Shown: positions 1 to 13,400 of the stretch, piece by piece
Numbering within the stretch: the first letter of the stretch is position 1
Layout of the letters: every line of letters starts with the position of its first letter
DNA from: Beroe forskalii
Taxonomy: Eukaryota > Ctenophora > Nuda > Beroida > Beroidae
NCBI GenBank assembly: GCA_011033025.1
Contig: WFMF01000534.1
Coordinates: 49,449-113,448 of the forward strand
Direction: 5' to 3'
DNA: 64,000 bases
Made by a program: the position numbers and the translations under genes
Notes under the pieces: model-generated
Databases searched by the model: none
What the model was told of the DNA's origin: nothing
What the model saw: the letters and a program-made list of their open reading frames with translations, nothing else

Positions 1-2095
1 ACAGACACACACGTGCAACTCTTGTTGCTGCAAAAAGCTGGACCTTTTAAAGTCGTGTTTATTCACTCGTACGGGCAGCACCTTAGTGCAGCCCATTGCC
101 AGATATTTTAAATTATTGTCACACTTTGTGATACGATTGTGTAACAATCTGTTCCTTAGTTCATTGCTCGCTGCTTATCATGCTGTTGCTGATACCACAG
201 TAAGCAAATGTAATTGTTGTGAACCACCAGGACCTGCTCTTTGCCCGATGTTTGATGTTTAAGTCTTTGCTTGGGACAATTGCCATTGTTACTACCAATA
301 TAATAAGTTAATGCTGACATTTTCCACCTTATACAAGTATGCTCGACTCTGCTGAGATTATCTCTTCCAAGTAGGTATACCTGCAGACTCGATTCTTGCA
401 TTGACACCGGTATCTCTCAGTAATCCTGCTATGGTTCAACTGCTCAAGGACAATTCCATATATATAATCCACGACTTAGGGAGCAATTTTAAAACTTTGA
501 ATGATACGATAATCCACGAATTGTCAAGATATTCCCAGTACTGTGTAGTACAATGGGATGATGATAATGGGATGAGTGGTTGTACACCTACTCAAGTTAA
601 ACTGAACTGTACTTGCTCCTACACAATATGAATCATGCAGAGCCTGGGGTTTTAACAGTTATCAGTTCCTCATATTATATACTCGTGCGAACACCATTAA
701 CAACTTACCTTAGTATTATCACGGACTTTAGCTTCAATGACCTCAAAATCACGGGCGTTATTATCTCAGAAATAATTTTCACGGACATCTGTGAACTCCT
801 TTACTTGTTTACATTTATCACGATTCGTCCATTCTCCATGGTCTGGCAATTTTCCACAATTTTCTACAGTAAATAGAGCACAGCGTGGCTGTGGTTGATG
901 TATTAATAGTACCAAATAGATCACATAACAGTGTTTGAAACATATAATACTATTTGTTAAAATTTTAAATTATGTATTATTATTCTTAATTACTTAATGC
1001 ACGACAAAATTTAAGATGTGAGAACTGGTAAAAGAGCACTGAATCGTTGCATTTGTCTGAATTTCTAAACTAGTAAGTTTCTATTGCAGTTTTGAATGTC
1101 TCTATCGTTCTTGAGTCTTAGAGGTTCATAATTGAGTGCGCTAATTTTTCATTTATCTTTGAATTTTCTATTACTCACTGAATTTTGCAAATTGATTCTT
1201 TGCTTGAAGGACATAATCAATAATATGAAATAATATAATGAATATGTCCATTTGTCCAACATTATCGGTACGGTGTATAAGTTTCATTTATCATTGTATT
1301 ATGTTCCTGCCTTCCTATGATTTTTTGTGAGCGGCGTAAGTTTGCGCGGCGCACAGACATGTTTTTACTTCTTTACGCCGCGCACACTTTTACCGCACAT
1401 ATTAAACTGCAGTTCAAACTGTCTCCGTAAAATATGAGAATATGGACAGTGAAAACTTTGATCATGGTTTCATTCCTTCACTTTTGAATTAGTGTTCTGA
1501 CTACCACGTATTCTGACTACCACGTGTAATACTAATTGATTACCTTGCATGTGATATGATTGCAGATTGAGACAGTAAAATACTCAACCTTTAAATAAAT
1601 GACTATTGAGTAATTTCCAGTCGAGATGACGTGATATTTATTATGGTGAATTGACGCCGTTGAGCCAGACAGTTTTGTGTTGGAACTACAGCAGTCAATT
1701 TGTGGTATAGCTTGCTTTAAGTGCTTCAGTATTGAATGGTTAATAATTAATCCATGAATTACGGCGAATATAACCCTATTATATTATAAACTAGAATTTA
1801 AAGACAAATTTGTACTTCGTCTACTTTATAGAATTGCCTTACTAATAAATTATTGAATTTATCTTTCAAAATTCCAGACAAATTAATCTTACTTGTGTCA
1901 TTTCCTGACTACCGCAAGATCTTTTTATATTCGTCCATCCACTTCAGCACTTCCGTCCTTTAGTCCTTATGTTCTGGGCTTCATTAATTATGGTTTAGCA
2001 CAAGATCACGCATAAGCCTAGATAGATTTTATATTTTGGCACGGTACAGGTTTGGTTGCAGTAAGATTTCTCGTGTGATCATGGTACAAGTATGC
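1..2095. other. AT-rich gene-free DNA
   Basis: No gene could be supported here. Short open frames near 156-876 have no recognisable domain and lack convincing splice sites. A small GC-rich inverted motif near 1330-1380 (gcggcgtaag / ttacgccgcg) is the only local structure noticed. Confidence 0.5.
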
Positions 2096-2096
2096 A

Positions 2097-2380
2097 GGCC
2101 CGTAGCCAGAATTTTTCCGGGCTGCAGGGCCTGCACAGTGAACATGCTAGGGATTGACTACGGGGCCCTGGCGGGGATTTTGGGGCAGGACCCCGGAAAA
2201 ATTTTGGGGTCAAAATATACCGAATTTATCATTCACGTGTTCCTTCAAACACAAAAAATATCATAGTATCATCCTTACACGAATATTACAACATTCGTCA
2301 AAGATAGAGCAAGATTTTGGAAGGTTATCACTTTTCCTGGGGAGCTGGGGGGGGGGGCTACAGCCCCCGTGACCCTCACA
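2097..2380. repeat. Dispersed repeat with G/C-rich ends
   Basis: The left end reads cccgtagccagaatttttcc and the right end is a G-run followed by ctacagcccccgtgaccc. Short interspersed elements in many invertebrates have ends of this style. There is no coding capacity beyond short chance frames. The family assignment is from memory of similar-looking elements and is tentative. Confidence 0.35.
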
Positions 2381-2440
2381 GCTAAGAGCGTGGTACTATG
2401 GGATTATAGTATGATCATTGGCCATGATTAGAATTTATCT

Positions 2441-2454
2441 GTTACCATGGTAAC
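2441..2454. promoter_or_regulatory. Perfect RFX-type X-box palindrome
   Basis: The 14-base palindrome GTTACCATGGTAAC matches the consensus bound by RFX winged-helix factors, GTNRCC-NN-RGYAAC. It stands alone in gene-free DNA, about 5 kb upstream of the receptor gene. There is no other sign of a promoter, so function is only possible. Confidence 0.3.
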
Positions 2455-4075
2455 AGTTATCAGTATGAACAGTTGCTATCAGTTACTATGGCATCAGTAA
2501 CTATTCTGTCACCATCGCAACAGCACAAGATTTGGTTTTACTTTGTAAACTCATGTATGAAAGTATGAACTCTCTCAAATCCTTGCAAGAAGTTATTTCA
2601 TGGCTGTGCGCTCTTTTGTTTTTGTCAAGGCACGTGCCTTGCTAAATATTGCCCTGGGCATTGTGGTTAGAATTCAGGGTTATTTGACCAGTTGACCACA
2701 TGTTTGCATGATTACACAACCCTACGTATGATTAGTGATTACACATTGTACAAGAGAGCTGGCTCAGCACTATGCCGTGGTTCACGGACTGTCAAATTGC
2801 TGAATTGAATATAATTTTATTGCAACTTAAAAAGATATCGCACACTTATTACTTTATTGGTTACATGTTGACAATCTGATGAAAGGTTTTGATATCACCT
2901 CCGTCCTTCATTTCTTTTTTATTCGCCAGGGTATCATCATTTCTTCTATTATTCATTCCATATTTTGGTTTCGTTTAATCTTGTTTCATGTATTTTTTAG
3001 GAAACAATCTTGGTGAAAACCAAGTTCTGTTAATACAGCTTTTATTATTCCGTTCTTACTATCTCTGCAGGAATGGGTAGGTGCCTACATCAAAGGGGTT
3101 CAATATAAGGGCTCAGGCCGGCTCCCAAATCAACTTGTTGTTATTCATATTCTAAGTCGTCATAATGTGACTTCGTTACATTTCATTTGATGTAATTTTA
3201 TTTAATAATTGGTAGCATTCAAGTGGCGAGAGTTGGCCACATGGGGATTGGTGCGCGGCATCTCTTATGGGTACACTTGATTTGGCATTCAAGCCAATTC
3301 ATGAAATTCCAATCATGTTGCTAAATCATAGCTTCAAATAGACAAACCTCGCCACATTATTGTTATTATTCAAGTTTGTATTTATAGTTTAATTGATTTT
3401 AAGGTGTTATGAATTATGAAATATTTTCTTGTATTTATTATTTAAACACTTCTCTGCTAACAACTATAATGAGCTTATTTCTTTATATCCGGGGTTCAGA
3501 AATTTAAACATTTAAATAACGATTTGAATATTTTTTTTTTTAGTTTTTAAGCCCGCAGTTTGCTTCCTCAGGAAGTTAGGAGACCTTATATGCAGGTATG
3601 ATAATACCCAACCTTAACTCTTCAACTGCTTATGACAAGTTGTAAGTGGTTATTATGCGTGATAACTCGTCATTATGCGTAATGATTTCTTATTATGCGG
3701 ATTCGGGTGCTGATTATTCACGTAATTATACATGTCCCGACCGGATATATATTTATCGATTTCATAAGTATAGGCAGCTATTACACAATATAGATAACAT
3801 TATGCAAGACCATGTATAAGGCGGCTCAGGGCAAGCAATTAATCTACAGATACAACGGCTGAGTTGTGTATAAGGCACGATACGACGGCGTATATTGATT
3901 GACGTCATTATCAGGGATTTACATGGTGTGTTGATGACACACAGCTTATCCTATTCCGGCATATGTAGGACGAGGATATAGATGGTAACATATTATGTGG
4001 AGCTGTGTTATCTCGTTAGATTATATATCCATCTCATGATATATCTAGTGCCTTATACCAGAGTGCCGTCCAGCA

Positions 4076-4455
4076 CCGCCACAGTGGGAACAAGGACCTT
4101 GTATCATGTATTCAGTCACGTTATGTGTATTAAAATGAACATTTCTCCCAGTTTTTTGAGCAAACTTAATGAAATTTTCAGCACCGCCACAGAGCGGTAT
4201 CAACTATCAAGCTCCTTCTGCAGGAACAAGGGGAGGAAAGGGACTTTCGTCCTATACGGAGGCCCAAGAGAACGGGGGCGCTTGCTTCGGCCTGAAGCTC
4301 CCTCTCCTGGTCGCCTCCTGGGACCTCGATGGCCCATCTGCCATCTATTAGCAGTTGTAGCCGGAACAAGGACCTTGTATTTGGTCATGTTTTGCGTCAT
4401 AAAATGAGCTTATCTCCAAGGTTTTTTGAGCAATATCCAAGGAAATTTTGGCAAA
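4076..4455. repeat. Imperfect direct repeat
   Basis: Two related blocks (about 4076-4180 and 4361-4455) share caaggaccttgtat, then a stretch with aaaatga, then ttttttgagcaa. They flank a GC-richer 180-base segment with no recognised coding function. This looks like a degenerate dispersed repeat. Confidence 0.4.
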
Positions 4456-6582
4456 ATCAGAGTATTATGGCACTGATGTTGAGATTGATTTTCTAATCTT
4501 TGTCTCCTAAGCAGATCATAAAAAACCGATTTTCGTTGATAAATTGGTGCAAAAACTTGTGAAATCCCAATATTTTATTAGCAAAACTTTCGTTGCGTTT
4601 TTGGACCCCCGGTATGAGAAGGCCGTAGAAAACCTTTGCCCTCTGCCCAGCACTTTTTCACCTACGTTTCGTGACGTGTATTGCCTTCTAACCATATAAC
4701 CACAAACCACCAGGGAACGGTTTTCTGACAAGAAACACCAGTGAACTGTTTTCTGAGTAGCCCTTCCAGCGGAGTTTGGTTTCTGTTTGATCTCAGATCC
4801 ATCCTCCGTTTAGTAGTAGATTGAAGTTTGGAACGATGCCCTTCGTGGCATCATGGGTTACCTACTGCATTTAAGTACGAGGTACTCCATTAGGGGATTA
4901 GACAGATATCGTGCCATTGCCTTCTGGCGAATTCGTCAAAATAAAGAAGCTGCTCTAAAATTAGATTTGTGTCAGAAGTGGCTTAAATACTGCATGATTT
5001 CCCTCCGTTTTTAGACTGTCAATTCGTGACGTGTTTGCATTAACTCATTGAAAAATAGAATATACTCCAATAAAATACTTTAATGCTTCAAGTAGTCATG
5101 CTTTTTCATTGCATTCGAGAGATATATAAGTGCAAGTTAATAAGAGTTTGAAATCATCAATTTGCCACTATGTTCTCTGATAATGCTGTCATATATTCTC
5201 AACCATCTATATTTACAGTCCTCTCTCGGGTTTATAACGCTCTGGCGTCTAGGAAGTGTAGGAAATGTGGCGCCCGTCACTCTATTCTCAGTCTACTACT
5301 AAACAGGCGATGGATCTACAAGAGTTCTATTCTCAGCTTCACTTTAAACTATCTATATTTTCCGTAGAAGACTCTCCTGTAATTTGCAGTAGTCAATAAA
5401 CCCCATGTCTGTATGAATATCATGGATCAAGTCATGTCACTTGAAGTGTTTATGGTGTGTCTTGATAAAGTGATAAATAGTTGACACGTATAGTCTATAG
5501 TATGTTCCGCGATATTAGGATAAGATATGTTCTATCTTAGTACTTTAGTATATGGTTTATTCTGTTCAGCAGTTGCTAATGACTTGCAAGACACGTTGAA
5601 AGGTTGTAAAACGTTTTGCTTTGACATGATATTATATTATGGTTTATGAAATTCTGCTAATATCATTTGAGATGTTATCATCAGTCCAATGGACTATCAA
5701 GGTGCGCAGATAAACGATTTTGAATTCATTAATTTATTTTCTGTGGAATTGCCACCTTACCGGTACTTCCGCAGTTTAGTCCCTTAGTCCCCAAGCCCCT
5801 TTCTTTTCTTCTGTGCATTGCATGCTTGGGAGTCAGAGCCTGATCCAGTCTTCCCTAGACAGTCATCAGTGATGCAATCGAGTATTCAAGTATCAGAACT
5901 CAATTAGAAACTTTGCCTATGGACAAAGCAGAAAGATTTGTATCCGAAACACGAACAAAAGCTGGTTTAGCCCTGGGTATTGATGACGTCATAATCATGG
6001 TTTAACGTTCTTAAATTATAACGTTGAGCAGTATAAGCATTCTCCAAACTTTCAAAAGCTGAAAGTTAAAGGATCGTCTTGATTCTGTAAGCTGAAAGGA
6101 TCGTCTTGATGATTCTGTAATTGACAACGTGGTATTTGGTCAGCCAATCAAATATACTTGGGAGGCATCAAAGCGTCTCTGAAACAGCAGATTTGATTTG
6201 TCAAATCGCTTTATTGCCGTTGTAACGCAGATGATAAATTCGTGTATATCGTTTTCAGACGCCGACAACTCGACTTCTGATTTGTTTTCAGCACACGAAG
6301 TTTAGCCACGCCTCATCACACTGTGTCAAAGCTTCGCGTTGTTTAGCTTTGTGTGTTTCTCACCTTATGGTTTCGCTTTCTGATATATTAAACGCACGTT
6401 GTTTCAGATTGTGGTTTCAACTTCCCACACGAGGGTTATAAGATCTGAAATGTGTGCCGCTACTAACACATTAACGGCTTTTCTGTTTTGAAATAAGTTT
6501 TCAACACTTTCTTATAGTTTGAGGAAATCTTACTCTGCATAATGTGTTCAATGTTCCAATTTTGAACGCTTTTTTATTTTGA
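4456..6582. other. Gene-free DNA with LINE-tail-like scraps
   Basis: The words ccgtttagtagtaga (about 4806-4820) and its inverted counterpart near 5295-5310 resemble the 3' tail of the RNase H LINE near 59.0 kb (ccgtttagtagtagaacgg). They may be short tails of that family in both orientations. No host gene is visible. Confidence 0.3.
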
Positions 6583-6823
6583 AGGTTTTACTTCTATTCC
6601 AACAGCCGCACGGCCAATGACAGGAATCGAAGGATTTAACTGTAACGCTTGCAATCCTTGCTTTATTCGAACAGTGTGTGGCTGCATGTAGGCTTGCAGA
6701 GATACCTTGGCTGAGTATCTTTTACATAGGTATCTTTACCGTAGCTCAGTGGAAACGGCAGGGAATCAAAACCAGGATCTTGCGATCACTGGCCAGACCA
6801 GATACCATAAACCAACTGACCAC
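6583..6823 (-). mobile_element. tRNA-derived SINE
   Basis: On the minus strand the element starts with a tRNA-like head carrying a B-box-like GGTTTTGATTCCC. It ends with a tail (gaatccttcgattcctgtca, then attggc, then gttggaatagaagtaaaacc). The same tail ends the SINE near 44.45 kb, which defines a family. The head also resembles that of the copy at 8357. The acceptor stem does not pair, so this is not a tRNA gene. Confidence 0.65.
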
Positions 6824-7485
6824 TATAAAACTGCCCTCCGGGGTTTGAAAAATTAACGCCCAATCTATATTTCTATGACTGCTAAAAATATCCTATGATT
6901 TTAGATTCTGCGTCACATTTTGAATTTGAAGATCGACGTCATATCGTTTTAATAGAGTATCGTATTTATCACTGATAACTGATTAATTAATTCTTGAAAA
7001 CCTGTCAATAGGACGTACATAAGTGGATGGCAAAATATGTTTCCATACGGAAATGATTTCATTTTGGGTGCAAATTAACGTCATAGTGTGTTGCAAACTT
7101 GCAATTTTTGGCAATTTGTCATTTTCGTTGTATTGCTTTTGCTTTGTCCTTCTGAAAATCTACCACTTCCAATGACTTCTATGTCCAATTCCCTTTATCT
7201 CTAAACTTTGATGCTTCGGATACCGCAGTTCTGGGTTGCCCAGCCTTCAGCTCTATACTTTTGTAGTTATTATATCAACTCCTATGAGTCTATGACTGAA
7301 TGGCATAATTAAGCACTAATTAATTTACAATAAGATAATAAATTATAAACCTTAAAATTAACATAACGATATATTAAAAGGGCGCGGCGACCAAGCCCTC
7401 TTTTATTTTTCGTCCTAACCTCTAACCTCTAAATATCTTGCTTGTAGTTGGAAAGTGCACTATGTAGAACATCACTGTGAGAAGG

Positions 7486-10400
7486 ATGGCTGAGATATTC
7501 GACGCTAACTTTACCAGCATGACTCAGAGTCTGAACCAACATGTTGAGCGGTCGCTCTTCGTGTCTATTTGTAAGTAAATGAAATGGTCATAATTTGATT
7601 GTCATTGTTAAGGGCGAACTGGTTTAATCTTGGCAAATAAATGGAATAAGGAATATATTTTTCCATCCTTCTCAAACGGCGCCATTTTTTTCAAAAGTTT
7701 CTGAATTTTGTGAACCCATTCATGATTATTTTATCTCGATGAGGAGCTGAATTGGAGCGGGGAGGTAAATTAAAACCCAGGTTTATGTTAAAAACGCTAC
7801 CTTTCAGTCCTGTGCATCTTCTACCTAGCTCTGATGATTTTAACGATAGTAGCTAACGGTTCCGTGGTGATATCCTCCATATTCGAGCGCTGGAAGGAAG
7901 TGGACAACTTCACTTTCGTCATGTTCGTCTCCCTCGCCTTCGACCATCTCTTCATCGGATTCACCGTCTTCCCGCGTGAGTGTTAACCGGGTTCACAATA
8001 ATTAGCAGTGGGAAACCGTGAAAGCTGAAACGGTTATAAAAGAACTGGTTAAATCTAGTGATTAAATACTTAAATATTCATAACCCCGCAGTGATACTCG
8101 TGGCACTCGGTTGCTAACCATTCCTAACTCCTCGCAGTGATAAGCTACAGTAATACCCCCCCCTTGCTAACCCCCCCCCCTCGCAGTGATAAGCTACAGC
8201 ATGGTGGCGCACCAGTGGGGGCTGGGTCTACTCTTCTGCTGGTGGTGTGCCCTCCTCAGCACCTACTTCTACACCGTGTACATCGTACACGCGGTCCTCC
8301 TCATGATGGACCTTATCATCGTCAGGTGAAAAGTCATTTTAATTGCTTAGATAGTAGTGGTCTGTTGGTGTAATGGTGTTAAGTCTGGCTCGTGATCCAA
8401 AGATCCCGGGTTCGATTCCCTGCAATTCACACTGAGCTAATAAGGGCGAAAGATACCTTCTTATCTCAAGCCTATGCAGCCAGCTGAATTTCTATTTCCC
8501 GCATGGGGTTTAATCCCGGGCCAGGGCAAGAATAATCAACTTGTGCGAAGACTTCGTATGCCAACCTATTGTTGCTTCACGTGTCACTAGGTCTCGTAGG
8601 TACTAAGCTACTAGAAGTATAAGGTGTCATTGAGGTGTTTAGCACACTTGCTTATGATTAGTGTTATATTCATAAGATACTGCTTTATTTAACAAAAGTA
8701 GGGCGGGAGTATTATGTTTATGGCATCTGAATTGGCCGTGTCCCTTACCTACATCATATGACATTGTCCCTGTTCCTCTGGGTAGTGACTTTGTCACTGG
8801 TGAACATGACCAGCTTTTTGCACGTGTCTGAATAATGAGTTGCTGCTTTATTACCATAACAAGCACATAATTACCATGATCCCTGCACTGGCAGTTATCT
8901 ATTATTACGCTCATTAGGCAAATTACGTCGCAGAGAAATAGCTTGGGGTTGATGTGACAAGGCACTTTAAGCTATGATAATGTGCTACCCAGATCTTAAC
9001 CATTATGGTTTCTATTGAGTGCCATCGTGGAAGGCCAAAGTTCTGGCATTGAAATAATCTTCCTAAGACCAAAAAAGTCATTTTCATCTATCGGGAGCTT
9101 GTCAATGCATTAAAAAATTGCAGCTTTGACCCCCCTCCCAGAAAGCACGTCGGGGCTAGCTTCTAGTTTAAAAGTCCGTATAATGGCATGATGTTAAACG
9201 GCTAGTCGGCTAAATACCCCCTTCTATTCCAGGTTTAGTGACCTGAGGACGTCAATATCTGTGTCTGTCAGTAAGAGAATTGCCCTTCATCTCTGGCTCA
9301 TCTGTGGCTTGCCTCAGGTTAGGGAATCAGATTATGGAATTGGAATAATAATTAATCATGTTGATGTAAATTGCAATAAATAACTTATTTGTAGCTCAAG
9401 AATTCAATATATCAAGGGACTCAATTTAACACCGAATTATGACGACCAATTTTAATAAATTTCAATATTCATAACTAGAATTTCACCTTTTGAATTTGAT
9501 AGCAAATTCTATAGTACAAACTCATAACTGGCATCATTTTTTTAAATTCTCGTTGACTTAACCGGGTCACTTTTCAGATATACCCCCTGAGGTACATAGA
9601 TAACCCTTATCTGTACGACCCTTTGAGAGGCGGCTGCTATCAGAGCTACCTCTTCTCCAGCCCAGTCATGTTCCTCAAGTAGGTTTACAGCTGATATTAC
9701 TCATCCTCTAGCGGCATGCACAATGTTTCACATATTATTGAGATGTTGGATGGTTGCTTTTTAGTGTTTAAATTAATGGGCAAAAACCTTCCGAATATGG
9801 TAGGTTGCGCGCAATGACAGGAAAACATCCACAAATTCTACACTTTATTAGTTTATTCACGAATATAGCTTCATCTTGAAAGTTGCTATCTTGATTGCGC
9901 TAATGCGCTATAGTGCCAGGCAATGGACATTGTTTTAAACATTACCATCTTTTAATTGTTCTGAGCAATTATCATAACTTTTAACTGATGGTGATAATTG
10001 CTTCTAATAAATAGCCTAATATTCAACTGAAGAAAGCTGACTGTGGAACTAGAAGTTCTTAAGAATTGAAGCGTTTTATTAGAATTTATGACAGTGGTGT
10101 TATGATAAACTGTCAGCACCTATTATTACTGCCGTTCAAGTTGGTAAGCAGCAAGCAGTTAGCAACTTCTGCAGGGCCCAGGCATGAACCTTAATAACCT
10201 GATGCAAATTAACCGTCGACGTCTAAAACGTTAATAAGTTAATATTTAAAACCTGTGTCATATTCTCTTGCAGAACTGATAGATGATGATTATAGTGTCT
10301 GCGTCAAAATAAAAGAAGCTGATTTCAATGAATGAATAAATAAATATGATTTAATAAACTTACATTTTATCTTTCAAAACGTGTGGAATATTCGTGGTGA

Positions 10401-13400
10401 TGCCCATTGTCCTAGTCTCCATCTCCTACTTTGTCCTTCTGATTAAGGAGGAGAACAGACGCCGCCTCACCGCCAGCATCTTAAAACGGCAGTCAGGCCT
10501 GGCCAAGGACCTGACCATAACCCGGAACTACATCACACCTTGCCTAGCTACTGCTGTCTTCATCATCACAGTCTTTCCTTACTTTGTGTGCGGTGAGTAG
10601 GCCTTGTTCGTGTAGTAATACAGTGAGTTATAACGTCGAGCTCCAAAGGGGCGAGCCATTATTATTACGAATACGTATTACGTACTGCAACTACCATATA
10701 TTTTGATATGATATTTGTTTCGTTTGTCGCATCTTTGCAAGAAAATATATCCAAATTACAAATATATAGCAGTTGCAGTTTTAAGTACGTTTCAGTTTTA
10801 TAGGAAGTAGCACCTTCATTTTATATTTGTCATTGATGAAGATATCTTACAATTTTTCAATTTTACTTTCAGCTTTCAACAGCTTTTAGTTTTAACTCTC
10901 TAACCATAGGAAGTTACAGTAGATACCACAGTTATACCACACAAAATTACAAATTCACAAAATTTTCATTTAAACCGCTTTTAGAAATAGCATCCATAAC
11001 TCCTGAGTAATATAGTGCGTGAATAAATGGCCGTTTTGAGTAACGCTATTTTCACGATTTAAGCCGTTTAGTTGATAACGTTGAACCGCCTATTTTTGCA
11101 CGAGCGACTTTTATAATTTATTTTATCAGAGCAAAGGGGTCCCCGAATGGGTAAATGCAGTTTGATAAATGGTTTAAGTTTCAAGACGTCTGGAATACGA
11201 TTTACTTAATCGGAAATATTTTTAATCAGAAATTAGACCCATGCTGTTCGTAGTCTTTAACATTATGATTTAATGTAAGGAAATAAGGAATCTTGATTTT
11301 ATCGGATTATTTCAAGGTTCTTGAGAATATTTAAAGGTTCTTGAGAAATACTTATTTATTATCAGGGGGAGGGGTGACACTGTCTGTTTTGCCCATCCCC
11401 TCCTCCCCCTTTTAACCCCTCTTGTCCCAGGTATCCTAAAGCTGTGCTCCGTGCCCATCCCCTCCTCCCCCTTTTAACCCTCCTGTCCCAGGTATCCTAA
11501 AGCTGTGCTCCGTGCCCATCCCCTCCCCCCCTTTTAAACCCTCCTGTCCCAGGAATCCTAAAGCTGTGCTCCGTTCCCATCCCCTCCCCCCTTTTAACCC
11601 TCCTGTCCCAGGTATCCTAAAGCTGTGCCCGTGCCCATCCCCCCCTTTTAACCCCTCCTGTCCCAGGTATCCTAAAGCTGTGCTCCGTGCCCATCCCCTC
11701 CTCCCCCTTTTAACCCTCCTGTCCCAGGTATCCTAAATCCTTTTAACCCCTCCTGTCCCAGGTATCCTAAAGCTGTGCCCATGCCCATCCCCTCCTCCCC
11801 TTTTAACCCCTCCTGTCCCAGGTATCCTAAAGCTGTGCTCCGTGCCCATCCCCTCCTCCCCCTTTTAACCCTCCTGTCCCAGGTATCCTAAAGCTGTGCT
11901 CTGTGCCCATCCCCTCCTCCCCTTTTAACCCCTCCTGTCCCAGGAATCCTAAAGCTGTGCTCCGTTCCCATCCCCTCATCCGCTTTTAACCCCTCCTGTC
12001 CCAGGTATCCTAAAGCTGTGCTCCGTGCCCATCCCCTCCTCCCCCTTTTAACCCTCCTGTCCCAGGTATCCTAAAGCTGTGCTCCGTGCCCATCCCCTCC
12101 TCCCCTTTTAACCCCTCCTGTCCCAGGTATCCTAAAGCTGTGCTCCGTGCCCATCCCTCCTCCCCTTTTAACCCCTCCTGTCCCAGGTATCCTAAAGCTG
12201 TGCTCCGTGCCCATCCCTCCTCCCCTTTTAACCCTCCTGTCCCAGGTATCCTAAAGCTGTGCTCCGTGCCCATCCCCTCCTCCCCCTTTTAACCCTCCTG
12301 TCCCAGGTATCCTAAAGCTGTGCCTGTGCCCATCCCTCCTCCCCTTTAACCCTCCTGTCCTGTCCCAGGTATCTTTTTTAACCCCTCCTGTCCCAGGTAT
12401 CCGTGCCCATCCCCTCCTCCCCCTTTTAACCCTCCTGTCCCAGGTATCCTAAAGCTGTGCTCCGTGCCCATCCCCTCCTCCCCCTTTTAACCCTCCTGTC
12501 CCAGGTATTCTAAAGCTGTGCCCGCCCATCCCCTCCTCCCCTTTTAACCCCTCCTGTCCCAGGTATCCTAAAGCTGTGCTCCCAGGTATCCTAAAGCTGT
12601 GCTCATCCCATCCCTCCTCCCCCTTTTAACCCTCCTGTCCCAGGTATTCTAAAGCTGTGCTCCGTGCCCATCCCCTCCCCCTTTTAACCCCTCCTGTCCC
12701 AGGTATCTTAAAGCTGTGCTCCGTGCCCATCCCCTTCTCCCCCTTTTAACCCTCCTGTCCCAGGTATCCTAAAGCTGTGCTCCGTGCCCATCCCCTCCTC
12801 CCCCTTTTAACCCCTCCTGTCCCAGGTATCCTAAAGCTGTGCTCCGTGCCCATCCCCTCCTCCCCCTTTTAACCCTCCTGTCCCAGGTATCCTAAAGCTG
12901 TATCCTAAAGCTGTGCTCCGTGCCCATCCCCTCCTCCCCTTTTTAACCCTCCTCTCCCCTTTTAACCCCTCCTGTCCCAGGTATCCTAAAGCTGTGCTCC
13001 GTTCCCATCCCCTCATCCGCTTTAACCCTCCTGTCCCAGGTATCCTAAAGCTGTGCCCAGTTAACTATCCCCTCCTCCCCCTTTTAACCCCTCCTGTCCC
13101 AGGTATCCTAAAAGCTGTGCTCGTGCCCATCCCCTCCTCCCCTTTTTAACCCCTCCTGTCCCAGGTATCCTAAAGCTGTGCTCCGTGCCCATCCTCCTCC
13201 CCTTTTAACCCCTCCTGTCCCAGGTATCCTAAAGCTGTGCTCCGTGCCCATCCCCTCCTCCCCCTTTTAACCCCTCCTGTCCCAGGTATCCTAAAGCTGT
13301 GCTCCGTGCCCATCCCCTCCTCCCCTTTTAACCCTCCTGTCCCAGGTATCCTAAAGCTGTGCTCCGTGCCCATCCCCTCCTCCCCTTTTTAACCCCTCCT

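Noticed and set aside
401-876. Two overlapping short plus-strand frames
   Set aside because: Composition like surrounding AT-rich DNA, no domain, no splice signals.
8357-8432. Possible tRNA gene
   Set aside because: A and B boxes are present but the acceptor stem does not pair and the anticodon stem is poor; the sequence continues into a SINE body.
11512-13373. Proline-rich open frames in the 61-bp array on both strands
   Set aside because: Periodic translation of a minisatellite; only the terminal copy belongs to the receptor exon.
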